Below are positions 17,015 through 29,003 of a stretch of 64,000 nucleotides of DNA, one piece after another. The translations under genes and the position numbers were made by a program. Under the pieces are notes generated by a model that had not been told where the DNA came from, did not search any database, and saw nothing but the letters and a program-made list of their open reading frames with translations. Source of the stretch: Corynebacterium occultum (GTDB lineage: Bacteria; Actinomycetota; Actinomycetes; Mycobacteriales; Mycobacteriaceae); the NCBI RefSeq assembly GCF_009734425.1, contig NZ_CP046455.1, positions 1,736,001 through 1,800,000 on the forward strand, in the 5' to 3' direction. The stretch's first letter is position 1, and each line of letters starts with the position of its first letter.

Positions 17015-18931
17015 TTACTCTGCGGGGTCCCCGCCAAAAAGTTCCTCGGCCCACTCCACTGCGGAAGCCGAAACCCCCACCGCATCCAGACCGAGTTCAC
17101 CGAGCAGCTCATTGCGGGAGGCATGCTCCGGGAAGATACCCGGGAAACCGAGCTGACGCAGCGGTACGTCCACCCCGGCTGCGTTGAGTGCCTCACCGAT
17201 CATGGACCCCACACCACCGCGCAACATTCCGTCCTCGATGGTGATGACCAGGTCATGGTCATCGGCCAGGGCCAGCAGCGAGGGTGCCACGGGGACGACC
17301 CAGCGTGGATCGACCACGGTGACCCCGACGCCAAGTTCCTCCAGGGCAGTTGCCGCAGCCACCGCCTGTTCCGCCATGATGCCCACGGCGATCAGCAGCA
17401 CGCTGACCACCTCATCCGCTTCTCCGGTGCCATCCGAGTAGTGGAGGATCTCCACGCCGTCATCAAGCATGTCCACGGCGGGGAGCTCCCGGGGCAGCGC
17501 ACCCTTGGGGAAACGGACGATGCTGGGACCATCCTTGATATCCAGGGAGTCCCGGAAGAGTTCACGCAGCTGCTCCCCGTCCCGCGGGGCGGCGATCCGG
17601 ATGCCCGGCACCGTCGACGCCAGCGAAAGATCCCAGATGCCGTTGTGGCTGGCACCATCCGACCCGGTGACACCCGCGCGATCCAGCACGAGGGTGACCG
17701 GTAGTTTCAGCAGCGCCACATCCATGATCAGCTGATCGAGGGCGCGGTTGAGGAAGGTGGAGTAGATCGCCACCACCGGGTGCATCCCACCCAGGGCCAA
17801 CCCGGCCGCAGAGGTCAGTGCGTGCTGCTCGGCGATACCCACATCAAAGAAACGCTCCGGGTACTTCTCCCCGAACTTAGCCAGACCGGTGGGGCCGGCC
17901 ATGGCTGCGGTGATGGCGACGATGTCTTCCCGTTGCTCAGCGGTGGCACAGAGTTCCTCGCTGAAAATGGCGGTCCAGCCCGGCTTGGAAGCTGACTTCG
18001 GGACACCGGTCACCGGATCGATGATGCCGGTTGAGTGCATCAGCTCGGCGGTGTCATTCTCCGCCGGGGCGAAACCGTGCCCCTTCTCAGTGACCACGTG
18101 AATGATGATCGGTCCCTGGTATTCCCGGGCGTAGGCGAAGGCGGTCTCCAGGGTCTCCCGGTCGTGACCATTCACCGGACCGACGTACTTCATGCCCAGC
18201 TCCGGGAACATCTCGGTGGGAATCACCGAGGACTTCACCCCCTCCTTGAAGGCATGGAGGGCCTCGAAGGTACGCTCCCCGACCCACCCCAGGGACTTGA
18301 GCTGGGTTTTACCGCGCTCCATGACCCGGTCATAGAAAGGCTGCATCCGCAGTTCCGCGAGGTTCTCGGCGAAGCCGCCGATGGTTGGTGAGTAGCTGCG
18401 GCCGTTGTCATTGACCACGACCACCACCTTGCGATCCTTGCCGGCGGCGATGTTGTTCAGCGCCTCCCAGCACATACCACCGGTCAGGGCGCCGTCACCG
18501 ACGACCGCCACCACGGAGTGATCCTTCTTGCCGGAGAGGGACATCGCCTTGGACAGACCATCTGCGTAGGACAGCGCCGCCGAGGCATGAGAGGACTCGG
18601 TCCAGTCATGTTGACTCTCGGATCGGGAGGTGTAACCGGAAAGGCCGTCCTTCTGACGCAGGGTGTCGAACTCCCCTGCCCGACCCGTGAGAATCTTATG
18701 GACATAGGACTGGTGGCTGGTGTCGAAGATGATCGGATCCGAGGGGGAATCGAAGATCCGGTGTAATGCCAGCGTCAGCTCCACCACACCCAGGTTCGGG
18801 CCGAGATGGCCACCCGTCGCAGAAACCTTCGCGACCAGGAAGTCACGGATCTCCACCACCAGGGTGTCGAGCTCCTCGCTGCTGAGGTCCGCAAGGTCCG
18901 CGGGAGATGAAATACGGTGCAGGATTCCCAT
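17015..18931 (-). CDS. dxs: 1-deoxy-D-xylulose-5-phosphate synthase
   Basis: 638 residues; joins pyruvate and glyceraldehyde 3-phosphate, the first and flux-setting step of the MEP route to isoprenoids, including decaprenyl phosphate for cell wall sugars. Seen: [16 protein letters not shown]/Mg motif [18 protein letters not shown] (about 146-163) with [10 protein letters not shown], and the transketolase-like pyrimidine domain [17 protein letters not shown] near 365-381. Full length. ATG 18931 preceded by a weak AAAGGAG. Monocistronic by position. Confidence 0.96.
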   Translation of the reverse strand: MGILHRISSPADLADLSSEELDTLVVEIRDFLVAKVSATGGHLGPNLGVVELTLALHRIFDSPSDPIIFDTSHQSYVHKILTGRAGEFDTLRQKDGLSGYTSRSESQHDWTESSHASAALSYADGLSKAMSLSGKKDHSVVAVVGDGALTGGMCWEALNNIAAGKDRKVVVVVNDNGRSYSPTIGGFAENLAELRMQPFYDRVMERGKTQLKSLGWVGERTFEALHAFKEGVKSSVIPTEMFPELGMKYVGPVNGHDRETLETAFAYAREYQGPIIIHVVTEKGHGFAPAENDTAELMHSTGIIDPVTGVPKSASKPGWTAIFSEELCATAEQREDIVAITAAMAGPTGLAKFGEKYPERFFDVGIAEQHALTSAAGLALGGMHPVVAIYSTFLNRALDQLIMDVALLKLPVTLVLDRAGVTGSDGASHNGIWDLSLASTVPGIRIAAPRDGEQLRELFRDSLDIKDGPSIVRFPKGALPRELPAVDMLDDGVEILHYSDGTGEADEVVSVLLIAVGIMAEQAVAAATALEELGVGVTVVDPRWVVPVAPSLLALADDHDLVITIEDGMLRGGVGSMIGEALNAAGVDVPLRQLGFPGIFPEHASRNELLGELGLDAVGVSASAVEWAEELFGGDPAE

Positions 18932-19224
18932 GGAGGTGAGTCTGACTCCTTTACCTGGTTAGGTGGAGCCCCGCTTGCGCTGTGGACTCCAGGGGGGTTT
19001 GCGGCCACTGAAACTACCTCACTGGGCTGGTCATGAGGTAGCGACCGGGAGGGACGAACAGCTGGCTGCGCATTCGTCCTATTATTTAAATGTCCATCCT
19101 ACTCGGGTCTTGACCGGGATGACCCTCTCACCCGACTTAAGTCAGGATCCATATGGGCTTTCATCCTGGTTGAGCCGTGCTGCTGCGGCGCAGGACAGGT
19201 GCCCCAGGGGCCGCGCCACGAAAC
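18932..19224. other. dxs upstream region
   Basis: 293 bp without a gene. The minus strand holds TTTAAATAATAGG near 19080-19095, the most promoter-like stretch. Nothing else that I can support. Confidence 0.35.
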
Positions 19225-20466
19225 TTAGGACTTGCTCTCCGGTGCCGGGCGCAGCAGCGCCAGGACCTCGAAGTGGTGGGTGCCGGGGAAGGCATTGAAC
19301 ACCGTCATCCGGGTGACCTGATAACCGTGCTCCGCCCAGGCTGCGATATCGCGGGCGAAGGTCGCCGGATCACAACCGACGTGCACCACCAACTCAGGGG
19401 CGGCGGTGGCCAGGGACTCAACCACCTTGGCACCGGCACCACTGCGGGGCGGATCCAGCAGCACCACCTGCGGCTTTGGCAACTTAACGGCGTGCTGCTC
19501 CACCCGGGCGTTGTGGAACACCACATCATAGCCATCCAGCGTGGCCTGCCCTGCTCGGGTGGCTGCCTTGGACATCTCCACCGAGTGGATCTGGGCGCCC
19601 TCGCCGAGGGAGTCCGCCAGGGCGGGGACGAAAAGGCCTACCCCGCCGTAGAGGTCCCAGGCGACCGGCTGGGCGGTCTCACTCAGGGTTTCCTCGGCCA
19701 GCCAGTTGCGCACCAGTGCGGTGTAGGCTCCCGGTGCGCTGCGATGGGCCTGCCAGAAGGCTTCCGCCGGGAAACGGAATTCATGGTCATCCGCGTTCTG
19801 GGTGACCTCACCGGTGCCCTCGAGTACGGCGGTGACCTTTTCACTGCGTCGACCGCGGGCGGCGCGGCGCGTCTCCACGATATGACGCACACCTTCACTG
19901 TCGATGGCCACGATGATCTCCGCGCCGGGGGTGAAGGTACGCGCGCCTTCGCCCATGATGCCGTCGAGCAGGCCCGGGGCTGCCTGGGTGCAGGCCACTT
20001 CGGTGATCAGATCATTGGACTTCAGCGCCCGGAAACCGGCCCGGCCCTGGGTGTCCACCCCGAGTCGGACGCGGGTGCGCCAGCCGCGTTCCGGGGGAAG
20101 GTTGATCAGTTCCGCCTCCGGGATTCCCCCCACCTTCGCCAGTCGGGAGAGCTGGTCCTTGAGGATTCCGTACTTCAGGCCGAGTTCTTCAGCCGGATTG
20201 AGGTCACCGAAGTCGCAGCAGCCGGCACCACGGGCAGCGGCCGGGCAGACCTGCTCGCTGCGCAGCGGGGAGGGGCTGAGGACCTCGACGAGTACGGCGC
20301 GGGCGAAGTTCTTCTTCACCTCGGTGATTTCGGCGGTGATGGTGTCGCCGGGGTAGGCACCATGGACGAAGATGACGCGACCGTCGAGTACCGCGATCCC
20401 CTCACCGCCATGGGCCATCCGGGTGACCTCGAGTTGTTGCTGTTGGCCGATGGTGGGAGTTGTCAT
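19225..20466 (-). CDS. TrmA/RumA-type class I SAM-dependent RNA m5U methyltransferase
   Basis: 413 residues. N-terminal TRAM domain (GDTITAEITEVKKNFARAVLVEV), then a Cys-rich CPAAARGAGCCDFGDL segment where this family often binds a 4Fe-4S cluster, SAM-binding DLYGGVGLFVPALADSLG near 276, LLDPPRSGAGAKVVE near 333 and catalytic cysteine in VHVGCDPATFARD near 363. Family members methylate C5 of uridine in rRNA or tRNA; the exact target cannot be read. Related to Rv2689c in the same region of M. tuberculosis. Confidence 0.9.
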   Translation of the reverse strand: MTTPTIGQQQQLEVTRMAHGGEGIAVLDGRVIFVHGAYPGDTITAEITEVKKNFARAVLVEVLSPSPLRSEQVCPAAARGAGCCDFGDLNPAEELGLKYGILKDQLSRLAKVGGIPEAELINLPPERGWRTRVRLGVDTQGRAGFRALKSNDLITEVACTQAAPGLLDGIMGEGARTFTPGAEIIVAIDSEGVRHIVETRRAARGRRSEKVTAVLEGTGEVTQNADDHEFRFPAEAFWQAHRSAPGAYTALVRNWLAEETLSETAQPVAWDLYGGVGLFVPALADSLGEGAQIHSVEMSKAATRAGQATLDGYDVVFHNARVEQHAVKLPKPQVVLLDPPRSGAGAKVVESLATAAPELVVHVGCDPATFARDIAAWAEHGYQVTRMTVFNAFPGTHHFEVLALLRPAPESKS

Positions 20467-20769
20467 GGTTTCTTGCTTTCTGGTTTCTGAGCGCGGGGTG
20501 TCGCGCTCGCATGATGTTGAGGTCGGGGCAGTACTGCCCCGGGACCTGCCCCTGCTGCTGCCCCGGTGATGTCCGGATCAGAGTGGGGGGGGTGGGTGTC
20601 CGGCCTTCTATTCCGGAATTGTGCTCCGCCCCAGTCTTCTCCGCTACTCGGGCCCGATCAACTCGCCGGCCTGCAGCTGGCTGTTTCAGGTGCTGGCTGG
20701 CCGGTGCCGGGGTTCTTGGGACTGCACTTCTTCGGTTTCCGGAGCACTCCGTGCAGTCCCCCCAGTGGA
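20467..20769. other. Gene-free gap between the methyltransferase and DUF3710 genes
   Basis: 303 GC-rich bases. In M. tuberculosis the corresponding interval holds ceoB/trkA-type genes and DUF3159; none of these is readable here on either strand. Confidence 0.45.
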
Positions 20770-21717
20770 TCAGGGGTTCTCGGGGCGCTTTGTTTCGCTG
20801 TTCCCCTGGCTGCGCAACGCATCCTGGGCTTCGCGCAGCGCCTGCTCCTGCTCCGGGCTGAGGGCAGCGGGACCGCTGCCACCGGGCTGGCCGACTGCGG
20901 GGGGCTGGCCCGCCGGCCGCACCTGCTGGCCGCCCTGGGCCTGCTGGGTTCGCTGCTGCATGGCCTGCTGCACCTGCTGCGCCAACTGGGCGGGCAATGC
21001 CACCGGCAGGGCGCTACCGGCGAGGATCGGATCCTCACCGCGGTAGACGAAGGTGCGGGCGGTGACTTCCCGGCCCAGGTTGGCCAGTTCCTCGGCCTTT
21101 TCCGCCGGGGCGGCCAGGGTCATGCGCAGCATCCACCGTGGGCCGTCCACACCGATGATCCGGATGATGCCGTTGGCGCTGCTGCCGACGACCTCGCGGC
21201 CCCAGGGGCCCTGTTCCACGAGGACCTCCAGGCCTTCTTTGCGCATACCTTCCGCGATATCCGTGGCAGCCTGGGCCCATTGTCCCGGCTTGCGGGGTGC
21301 CGCGAAGGCGACCGGGGTGATGCGGCCAGCGGTGGTGACGATGTGGAGCATCTTCGGCCCCTGTTCCGCCATCTCAACCTGGACCTGGGAACCTGTGGGC
21401 AGCGGGATGTTCATGCTGCCCAGGTTGAGGGTGGCGGTGGAAAAATCCTGAAAGTCGAATTCCTCGATGTTCACGGTGTCACCATCGAAGGGGCCGGTGC
21501 CCCCACCGGTGGCATCATGCACCGGGTCAGGCTGCTCCGCAGCTGTCATCGGGGCAGGTTCCGGGGAGGCGGCAACCAGGCTCTCTGCAGCCGGGGTGGT
21601 CACCGCGGCCGTTTCAGCGGCCCGGTGCTCAGCCTCCGCCGCCACTGGCTGCGACACCTCCTCCTTTGCTGTCACCTGGTTGTCCTGCTTCTTTTTTCCG
21701 AATGGCCACAGTGCCAT
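20770..21717 (-). CDS. DUF3710 family protein
   Basis: 315 residues, function unknown, conserved in Actinobacteria (Rv2696c position). Basic start WPFGKKKQDNQV, Ala/Glu-rich linker to about 90, then the DUF3710 core: FQDFSTATLNLGSMNIPLPTG, GRITPVAFAAPRKPGQW, EGMRKEGLEVLVEQGPWGREVVG, VDGPRWMLRMTLAAPA. The C-terminal about 70 residues are Gln/Ala/Pro-rich and look disordered. Lies 165 bp downstream of dut on the same strand. Confidence 0.85.
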   Translation of the reverse strand: MALWPFGKKKQDNQVTAKEEVSQPVAAEAEHRAAETAAVTTPAAESLVAASPEPAPMTAAEQPDPVHDATGGGTGPFDGDTVNIEEFDFQDFSTATLNLGSMNIPLPTGSQVQVEMAEQGPKMLHIVTTAGRITPVAFAAPRKPGQWAQAATDIAEGMRKEGLEVLVEQGPWGREVVGSSANGIIRIIGVDGPRWMLRMTLAAPAEKAEELANLGREVTARTFVYRGEDPILAGSALPVALPAQLAQQVQQAMQQRTQQAQGGQQVRPAGQPPAVGQPGGSGPAALSPEQEQALREAQDALRSQGNSETKRPENP

Positions 21718-21882
21718 GGGTACGCGTCCTTTCTCGGCCGATCCGGGGGGGTCGGCATCTAGCTGCGGTGAGGGAATTGATCGGTGGGTGGCCGATCCGG
21801 GGACTATCCGAATCTTGGGGTGCCCGGGAAGTCGGGAACCAGCCCAGGGGTGTTCCCTCGCCCACTCTACTGATTGGGAGAC

Positions 21883-22374
21883 TCAGTTAAGACCGGTTGA
21901 GCCATGTCCCCCGGTGCCACGTTCGGTCTCATCCAGGTCCTCGACCTCCAGGAAATCCACCAGCTCCACCCGCTGGATCAGCAGCTGCGCGATGCGCATG
22001 CCCCGGGAGATCTCGACCTTCTCCACCGGATCCAGGTTGATCAGGTTGACCTTGATCTCGCCCCGGTAATCCGCGTCCACGGTACCGGGGGCATTCACGA
22101 TGGACAGTCCATGGCGGGCTGCCAGACCGGAACGGGGGTGTACCAGCCCGACGGTGCCCAGCGGTAGGGCCAATGCCACACCGGTACCCACCAGACCACG
22201 TTGCCCCGGCTCCAGGAGGAGATCTTCGGCGGCATAGAGATCCACCCCGGCATCACCACGGTGGGCGCGCCGGGGCATCGGCAAGTCCGGGTCCAGGCGC
22301 TTGAGCGGGATCGGACCGATCTGGCCAGCGGTCAGGGGGAAAGTTTCAACAGGGGAATTCTGGGTCTCACTCAC
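21883..22374 (-). CDS. dut: dUTP diphosphatase
   Basis: 163 residues from GTG 22374. Hydrolyses dUTP to dUMP, keeping uracil out of DNA. All five trimeric dUTPase motifs are visible: [47 protein letters not shown] and C-terminal [10 protein letters not shown]. The open frame extends to 22695 in low-complexity sequence; GTG 22374 leads directly into the usual N-terminus. Divergent from the DUF3093 gene, the same arrangement as Rv2697c/Rv2698. Confidence 0.95.
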   Translation of the reverse strand: MSETQNSPVETFPLTAGQIGPIPLKRLDPDLPMPRRAHRGDAGVDLYAAEDLLLEPGQRGLVGTGVALALPLGTVGLVHPRSGLAARHGLSIVNAPGTVDADYRGEIKVNLINLDPVEKVEISRGMRIAQLLIQRVELVDFLEVEDLDETERGTGGHGSTGLN

Positions 22375-22570
22375 GTTCTTCAGACTACGGGAGGGGATTC
22401 TCCCCGGGTCGCTGAACCCGTCCAAGGTGGTGGGCCCGGGACGCTGCCCTCCCCTGGTTCCCACCCTGCAATTAAGAATCCCACCCACCTGATCCGGGCA
22501 ACCCGGACTGAACCTCGACACCGCAGCCTGCACCAACCCAGGCACACCTTGGCTGCGAAAGGAGGTGCAG

Positions 22571-22576
22571 TACAGT
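22571..22576 (+). promoter_or_regulatory. -10-like hexamer TACAGT, leaderless start of the DUF3093 gene
   Basis: 8 nt before GTG 22585; no ribosome site between. Confidence 0.55.
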
Positions 22577-22584
22577 GATGGGTT

Positions 22585-23100
22585 GTGACTGACTCTGGAT
22601 CTGCCGCCACCAAGACGATCTACCGCGAACGACAGTGGGTGCCCGCCTACTGGTGGGTTCTCGCCGGTTTTCTGGTCGCCCTGGTTTCGGCACAATTCGC
22701 CCTGAACCGAAATATTTTCTGGCTGATCATCCCGGCGATCGTGTTATCGCTGGTCGCCGTCTGGATTCTTCTCTCCATGTCGCGCACCGTGATCAGCGTC
22801 GAGGAGGACCCTGACGGCACCCGTTGGCTGCTGGCGGAGAAGGCCGTACTGCCTGACGAGGTGGTTTCTCGTTCCCTGGCGGTGCCGGCCACCGCGAAGC
22901 GTAACGCCATGGGGCGTCAGCTCGACCCGGCGGCCTTCGTAGTCTCCCATGGCTGGGTTCACGAAATGGTGATGCTGGTGCTTGAAGACCCGGAGGATCC
23001 CACCCCTTATTGGTTGATCGGTTCGAGGAACCCGGAAGCCCTGCTGCGCGCTTTCCTCCCCGACCAGGCAGAAGCAGCCATCGCCACCTACCGCTCCTGA
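22585..23100 (+). CDS. DUF3093 membrane protein
   Basis: 171 residues, unknown function, actinobacterial family. Opening [13 protein letters not shown] is typical; two helices follow (about 24-41 and 47-65), then a soluble domain with [18 protein letters not shown], the [11 protein letters not shown] block and [30 protein letters not shown] end. Leaderless GTG start. Divergent from dut and followed by a terminator. Confidence 0.87.
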   Translation: MTDSGSAATKTIYRERQWVPAYWWVLAGFLVALVSAQFALNRNIFWLIIPAIVLSLVAVWILLSMSRTVISVEEDPDGTRWLLAEKAVLPDEVVSRSLAVPATAKRNAMGRQLDPAAFVVSHGWVHEMVMLVLEDPEDPTPYWLIGSRNPEALLRAFLPDQAEAAIATYRS

Positions 23101-23139
23101 GCCGGCCAACCCTCAAAGGGGGAGGCAGGACAAAAGGAC

Positions 23140-23186
23140 AATACCGCCAGGCGACAGTTCGAACTGTCGCCCGGCGGTATTTTCAT
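23140..23186. terminator. Terminator after the DUF3093 gene
   Basis: 21-bp hairpin AATACCGCC...GGCGGTATT with one internal mismatch and no loop beyond the centre, followed by TTTTCAT. Confidence 0.85.
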
Positions 23187-23351
23187 CACCCCGGGCATTG
23201 TCGCCTGGGGGTGATTCGTCGCTGGATCCTGGTTGCATCACTCAGGAAAACTCGGCACAGGCCGCGGACCGGGCCGAAGCATGATGCACCGCCGCCACCC
23301 GACCCACGACCCCTCACCCCAGCCCCGGCAGGAGGAGGGGTCCTAAGCGGA

Positions 23352-23645
23352 TCAGGCGCAGTCGAGGCAGATGATGGAACCATCATCCTCGGTGTGGGAG
23401 ATCCGGTTGTTGCGCTGAACCAGGAAGCAGCTGGCGCAGGTGAACTCGTTGGCGCGGCGCGGCACCACGGTGACGTTGAGTTCCTCACCGGAGAGATCCT
23501 GAGCCGGAAGCTCAAAGGGCTCGACGATCTCGCCATCATCATCCATCGGTGAGGATGCGCTCTCGGCGGCTTTCAAGCCCTCAAGGGAATCGGCATCCAG
23601 CTCGTCTTCTACGCGGCGACGCGGGGCGTCATAATCGGTGGCCAT
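23352..23645 (-). CDS. DUF4193 family protein (Cys-rich C-terminus)
   Basis: 97 residues, unknown function, very conserved in Actinobacteria (Rv2699c position). Acidic middle part, then CASCFLVQRNNRIS and a final CLDCA: two CxxC pairs that probably bind zinc. Opening YDAPRRRVEDELDADSLEGL is the family signature. GGACTCAACC before the ATG gives no strong ribosome site. Confidence 0.9.
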   Translation of the reverse strand: MATDYDAPRRRVEDELDADSLEGLKAAESASSPMDDDGEIVEPFELPAQDLSGEELNVTVVPRRANEFTCASCFLVQRNNRISHTEDDGSIICLDCA

Positions 23646-23783
23646 GAGGTTGAGTCCTTCAAGTCGGGTGGGTCCGGAAAAATTGAATACGCTGAAACCA
23701 AAGGTCAGCAGGTTCGACGCGCATATTAAGTCACATTCTGCGCGTTGTCATATTCCCAGGTCAACCCCGCTAAAAACAGTGGC

Positions 23784-24659
23784 CTAACGAGTTAGTGGAC
23801 CCTGGGCTCCGCACCTTTCGAAAATTTCACCCAGGGACTGGGCCACCTTGTCTGCCGCAGCGAAGGTCAGCTCCCCAACTTCACCCGGCGTCGACAAGTT
23901 CGGGATCTTCACCACCGCACCGGCTTCGGCGGCGATGACCGCCCCTGCCGCATAATCCCAGCAGTTGAGCCCATGCTCATAGAAAGCATCCACCGACCCC
24001 TCCGCCAGCGCACAGAAATCCAGGGCGGCGCTACCCAGGCGGCGGATATCCCGAACCTCAGGCAGGATGTGGGTGAGCAGTTCAGCCTGCGCGGCACGAC
24101 GAGTTGATGAGTAGCTGAAACCGGTGGCCAGCAGCACCTGGGCGGGATCAGTCACCGTATTGACCCGCAACCGGATCTCCTCCGCCCCGCTCCGGCGACT
24201 GGCCCCCTCCCCCCGGGCTGCTGAGTAGACCACGCCGGTGGGCACGTTGACCACGGCTCCGGCGACCACTTCACCGTTGATGGCGGCACCGATGGAGACC
24301 GCATACTGCGGCAGCCCGTAGAGGAAGTTCACCGTTCCGTCGATGGGATCAATCACCCAGGACACCCCGGAGATGGATTCACGGGAGGATCCCTCCTCAC
24401 CGATGATCCCGTCCTCAGGTCGCAGCTGCTCCAGCCGGTCAGCGATGAAATCCTCGGCCATGGTGTCCACCACCGTCACCGGATCCACGGCGGAGGATTT
24501 GATGGTCACAAACTTCCGGATATCGCCGAGTTCCTCACGCTTGGCCACGATGCGCCCGGCCGCCAGCTCCGCCGTCTCCACCGCGATCTCCCGCAGGATC
24601 GCCGGATCATTTCCCGCCCACTCGGGCCTTGCACTCAGAGTCTCAGTCATGGGTTCCAT
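23784..24659 (-). CDS. suhB: Inositol monophosphatase family protein SuhB
   Basis: 291 residues; removes phosphate from inositol 1-phosphate, supplying inositol for PI, PIMs and mycothiol. Seen: IIGEEGSSRES (metal-binding Glu), DPIDGTVNFLYG near 118 and NCWDYAAGAVIAAEAGAVV near 229, the three signature blocks. ATG 24659 lies 9 nt after a GATAAC hexamer on the minus strand, again suggesting a leaderless mRNA; ATG 24650 is an alternative. Divergent from ppgK, as in M. tuberculosis Rv2701c/Rv2702. Confidence 0.92.
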   Translation of the reverse strand: MEPMTETLSARPEWAGNDPAILREIAVETAELAAGRIVAKREELGDIRKFVTIKSSAVDPVTVVDTMAEDFIADRLEQLRPEDGIIGEEGSSRESISGVSWVIDPIDGTVNFLYGLPQYAVSIGAAINGEVVAGAVVNVPTGVVYSAARGEGASRRSGAEEIRLRVNTVTDPAQVLLATGFSYSSTRRAAQAELLTHILPEVRDIRRLGSAALDFCALAEGSVDAFYEHGLNCWDYAAGAVIAAEAGAVVKIPNLSTPGEVGELTFAAADKVAQSLGEIFERCGAQGPLTR

Positions 24660-24833
24660 TGTGCCGTGGTTATCAGGGCCATGCGGCAGGTAGGGCTAAC
24701 CCGCGGGGCAGAAACCGCCACCCCGCGGGATTCGCCCCCGACACCCCCATGCGGAAAGGGGCCGGGTGGGGGCACCGGATCGCCTGATCCCCGGGTAATG
24801 GCCAGTTAACCCGCACGATGGGCCAGAGATTTG

Positions 24834-24839
24834 TAGACT
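24834..24839 (+). promoter_or_regulatory. -10-like hexamer TAGACT, leaderless start of ppgK
   Basis: 7 nt before ATG 24847. Confidence 0.55.
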
Positions 24840-24846
24840 CCGTGGC

Positions 24847-25599
24847 ATGGACAATATTGCCTTCGGAATTGATATCGGCGGGTCGGGCATCAAGGGTGCC
24901 AAGGTGAATCTGGATACCGGTGAATTCATCGGGGACCGGATCAAGATCAAGACCCCCAAGCCCGCCACCCCGGATGCCGTCGCAGAGACGGTTCTGGAGA
25001 TCCTCAACCAGGCCGAGTGGGAGGGGCCGGTGGGCATCACCCTGCCCTCGGTGGTCAAAGGTCAGATCGCGCTCAGCGCCGCCAATATCGACCCCTCCTG
25101 GATCGGCACCGACGTCCACAACCTCTTCCAGCGTCACCTCGGTGGCCGCGAGGTCAGCGTACTCAATGATGCCGATGCCGCCGGCCTGGCTGAGGTCGCC
25201 TTCGGTGACAAACGCGCCCAGCAGGGACCGGTGATCTTCCTGACCTTCGGCACCGGGATCGGATCTGCACTCCTCCTCGATGGTGAACTCTTCCCCAACA
25301 CTGAGCTCGGGCACCTGGAGGTCGACGGCAGGGAGGCCGAACACCGCGCTTCTTCCGCAGTCAAGGACCGCAAGCGGCTCAGCTACAAGAAATGGGCGAA
25401 GCGGGTGTCCAAGGTGATGGCCGAGTATGAGCGTCTGTTCAACCCGCAGCTGTTCATCGTCGGTGGCGGCATCTCCCGTGAGCACGAGGAATGGGTTCCT
25501 CGTCTGGATCTGAACACCCCGGTCATCCCGGCGGAGCTGCGCAACCAGGCCGGCATCGTCGGTGCGGCCATGGCGGTGGCGAAACACGTTGCCCCCTAA
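24847..25599 (+). CDS. ppgK: Polyphosphate glucokinase
   Basis: 250 residues; ROK-fold kinase that phosphorylates glucose using polyphosphate (or ATP). Seen: phosphate-1 motif [14 protein letters not shown] (6-19), catalytic Asp in [12 protein letters not shown] near 112, [16 protein letters not shown] near 135-150 and the polyphosphate glucokinase block [16 protein letters not shown] near 156-171. Adjacent to sigA, the known corynebacterial order. Confidence 0.94.
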   Translation: MDNIAFGIDIGGSGIKGAKVNLDTGEFIGDRIKIKTPKPATPDAVAETVLEILNQAEWEGPVGITLPSVVKGQIALSAANIDPSWIGTDVHNLFQRHLGGREVSVLNDADAAGLAEVAFGDKRAQQGPVIFLTFGTGIGSALLLDGELFPNTELGHLEVDGREAEHRASSAVKDRKRLSYKKWAKRVSKVMAEYERLFNPQLFIVGGGISREHEEWVPRLDLNTPVIPAELRNQAGIVGAAMAVAKHVAP

Positions 25600-25936
25600 G
25601 GGTGCCGCGAGCCCAGGGTGCCACCTCAGCCGATCCCCCGGTGTCAGCCTCCGGGCAGGTGCTTTGCGGGGTGGCTGAGACACCCTCCGGGGAGGTTTCG
25701 ACCCATCCCCTGCGACGCGCAATTCATAGATCCTCTATACTGGGGCGTTGATCATGACCGCGCCTGCCCCCGGCGTGCCGTTTTCGTCCCCTCCAGCCAT
25801 CTTCGGGACAAGCGGTTCCACCGGCAGTAGCGGCAAATTCACTAGTGTGTGCAGTACCGCAGTATCCGGGGTGTGCAATCAAACATTGCTCCCCCAGACT
25901 CACACCGGAAATAGTAAGCAAGGCGAAAGGGCGTAC
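25600..25936 (+). promoter_or_regulatory. sigA promoter and 5' leader
   Basis: Contains TATACT at about 25735-25740 after CATAGATCC, the best -10 hexamer, giving an mRNA leader near 190 nt. GTG 25937 is preceded by AGGCGAAAGG. The open frame runs through the leader, but the encoded peptide is not SigA-like. Confidence 0.5.
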
Positions 25937-27496
<1,560 letters not shown>

Positions 27497-27510
27497 TCCA
27501 CCCACAAATG

Positions 27511-27537
27511 AGCCGGGCCTTCGGGCCCGGTTTTTTG
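27511..27537 (+). terminator. sigA terminator
   Basis: 7-bp GC stem CCGGGCC / GGCCCGG with TTCG loop and TTTTTT. Confidence 0.92.
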
Positions 27538-27637
27538 TGCGCCCCTGCTTATCGACGCCGCGGATCAGAAAGACTGCCCCCTACCCCACCTCCCGTTGTC
27601 CAGAGGTCAGGCATCATGGCCCGAAAAAGCTGGTGCG

Positions 27638-28918
27638 CTAGGTGAGCGCCCCGCCACGCTGCTTGGGCTGCCACCGGTCCGGCAGCCCCTCACGGCCATA
27701 GGAAAGACGGCGGTGCAGCTGTTCAAGAGGACCCGGTCTACCGGCATAATCCAGACCCAGGGCAAGCAACACCGTCAACAGCCACACCCCCAGCGCAATC
27801 AGGGAGACCTCGAAGGCCCCCTGCCCGATGCCGAGTCCCAGCCAGAAGGGACGAAGCAGGATGAGGAAAAACACCGACTGCAGCACATAACCGGTCAGGG
27901 ATCGTTTACCCAGGGCTGTCACGGCACGCAGCGGCAGCGCAAGGCGGGGTGTTTCTCCAGTCTCAGAGTGATGGTTCAGTCGCTCCTGCAGGGGTTGACA
28001 CACCAGGGCGATACTCGCGATGATGGCTGGGCCGGTCAGCAGGCCGAGTCCCAGATTGATCAGCCGAAGTCCCGCCGCCAGGCCAGTCGGCAATACGCCG
28101 ATCTCCGCCAGTCCCCACGGCAGACCGATCACTAGGACCACGGCGACCCCCACCCCCACCCAGATCCACAACAGGCGCAGGTGCGCACCGGTGTTCCGGT
28201 GGATACCGCGGCGGGCGGCGACGAAACCCAGGAGCATCAAGGGCAGAAAGGTCATCAGCTGGAAGGGAAAAACCAGCAGCCCCAACCCCAGGGAGAAGAG
28301 ACCCAGCTGCAGGTTCTCCGCATAGGTCTGTGGATCGCCGAAGCCGGTGGGGAGGGAAAAGAGTCCACCGGACTCGGCGAAGATGATTATGACGACACCC
28401 AGCAGTGTGTAGAAGGTGGCCTGGAGGGAGAAGAGGGTGCCGGCGATCCAGAGCAGGGTCTTGTCCCGCAGGGTGATCATCAATCCGAGCACGATGGCGG
28501 CGAGACCGTAGAAGAAGATGATGTCGCCGTAGAAGAGAAACACCATGTGCAGCAGACCCAGGAGTGTCAGGAACCCATAGCGGCGGGCGATCATCTGCTT
28601 CGCCTCCCCGACCGGAAAACCCCGGCGCTCCAGACTCAGGATGATCAGTCCGACACCGAAACCCAGGAGCATGCTGAACATGGGCAGGCCACGCATGTGG
28701 ATGAACATCGCCCCCAGCACCACCGTGATCTTGTCCAGGATGCTGTTGTCGTAGACCCCGCCATAACCGGTGACCAGTTCCGCCTCCGGATTCCCCACCC
28801 AGATGTGCACCGCATTCGCCAGCGCGATACCCAAGAGCATCAGACCACGGGCAAGATCAGGGGCGAGGAAGCGTTGGGGACTGGCCGTTCTGCTCATCGC
28901 TGCCGTGGGTTCTGCCAT
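27638..28918 (-). CDS. DUF418 family multi-helix membrane protein
   Basis: 426 residues with about 10 helices. Seen: opening RFLAPDLARGLMLLGIALANAVH, the heparan-alpha-glucosaminide acetyltransferase-like/DUF418 start; MRGLPMFSMLLGFGVGL; and the C-terminal DUF418 block LPLRAVTALGKRSLTGYVLQS ... FWLGLGIGQGAFEVSLIALGVWLLTVL. Function unknown; distant acyltransferase-3 relatives suggest envelope modification, which is only inference. Start ATG 28918 follows AGGAAAGGAAC. Confidence 0.87.
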   Translation of the reverse strand: MAEPTAAMSRTASPQRFLAPDLARGLMLLGIALANAVHIWVGNPEAELVTGYGGVYDNSILDKITVVLGAMFIHMRGLPMFSMLLGFGVGLIILSLERRGFPVGEAKQMIARRYGFLTLLGLLHMVFLFYGDIIFFYGLAAIVLGLMITLRDKTLLWIAGTLFSLQATFYTLLGVVIIIFAESGGLFSLPTGFGDPQTYAENLQLGLFSLGLGLLVFPFQLMTFLPLMLLGFVAARRGIHRNTGAHLRLLWIWVGVGVAVVLVIGLPWGLAEIGVLPTGLAAGLRLINLGLGLLTGPAIIASIALVCQPLQERLNHHSETGETPRLALPLRAVTALGKRSLTGYVLQSVFFLILLRPFWLGLGIGQGAFEVSLIALGVWLLTVLLALGLDYAGRPGPLEQLHRRLSYGREGLPDRWQPKQRGGALT

Positions 28919-29003
28919 TCAGTTCAGTTCCTTTCCTGGAAAACTCAACCCCTGCGCTGAAAAGGATCAGCCGGGAGTGGAGGTAATCAGGTTCTCAGCG
29001 GGT

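Noticed and set aside
19177..20490. 437-codon open frame on plus, antisense to the TrmA-like gene
   Set aside because: Shadow frame; the minus frame carries all methyltransferase motifs.
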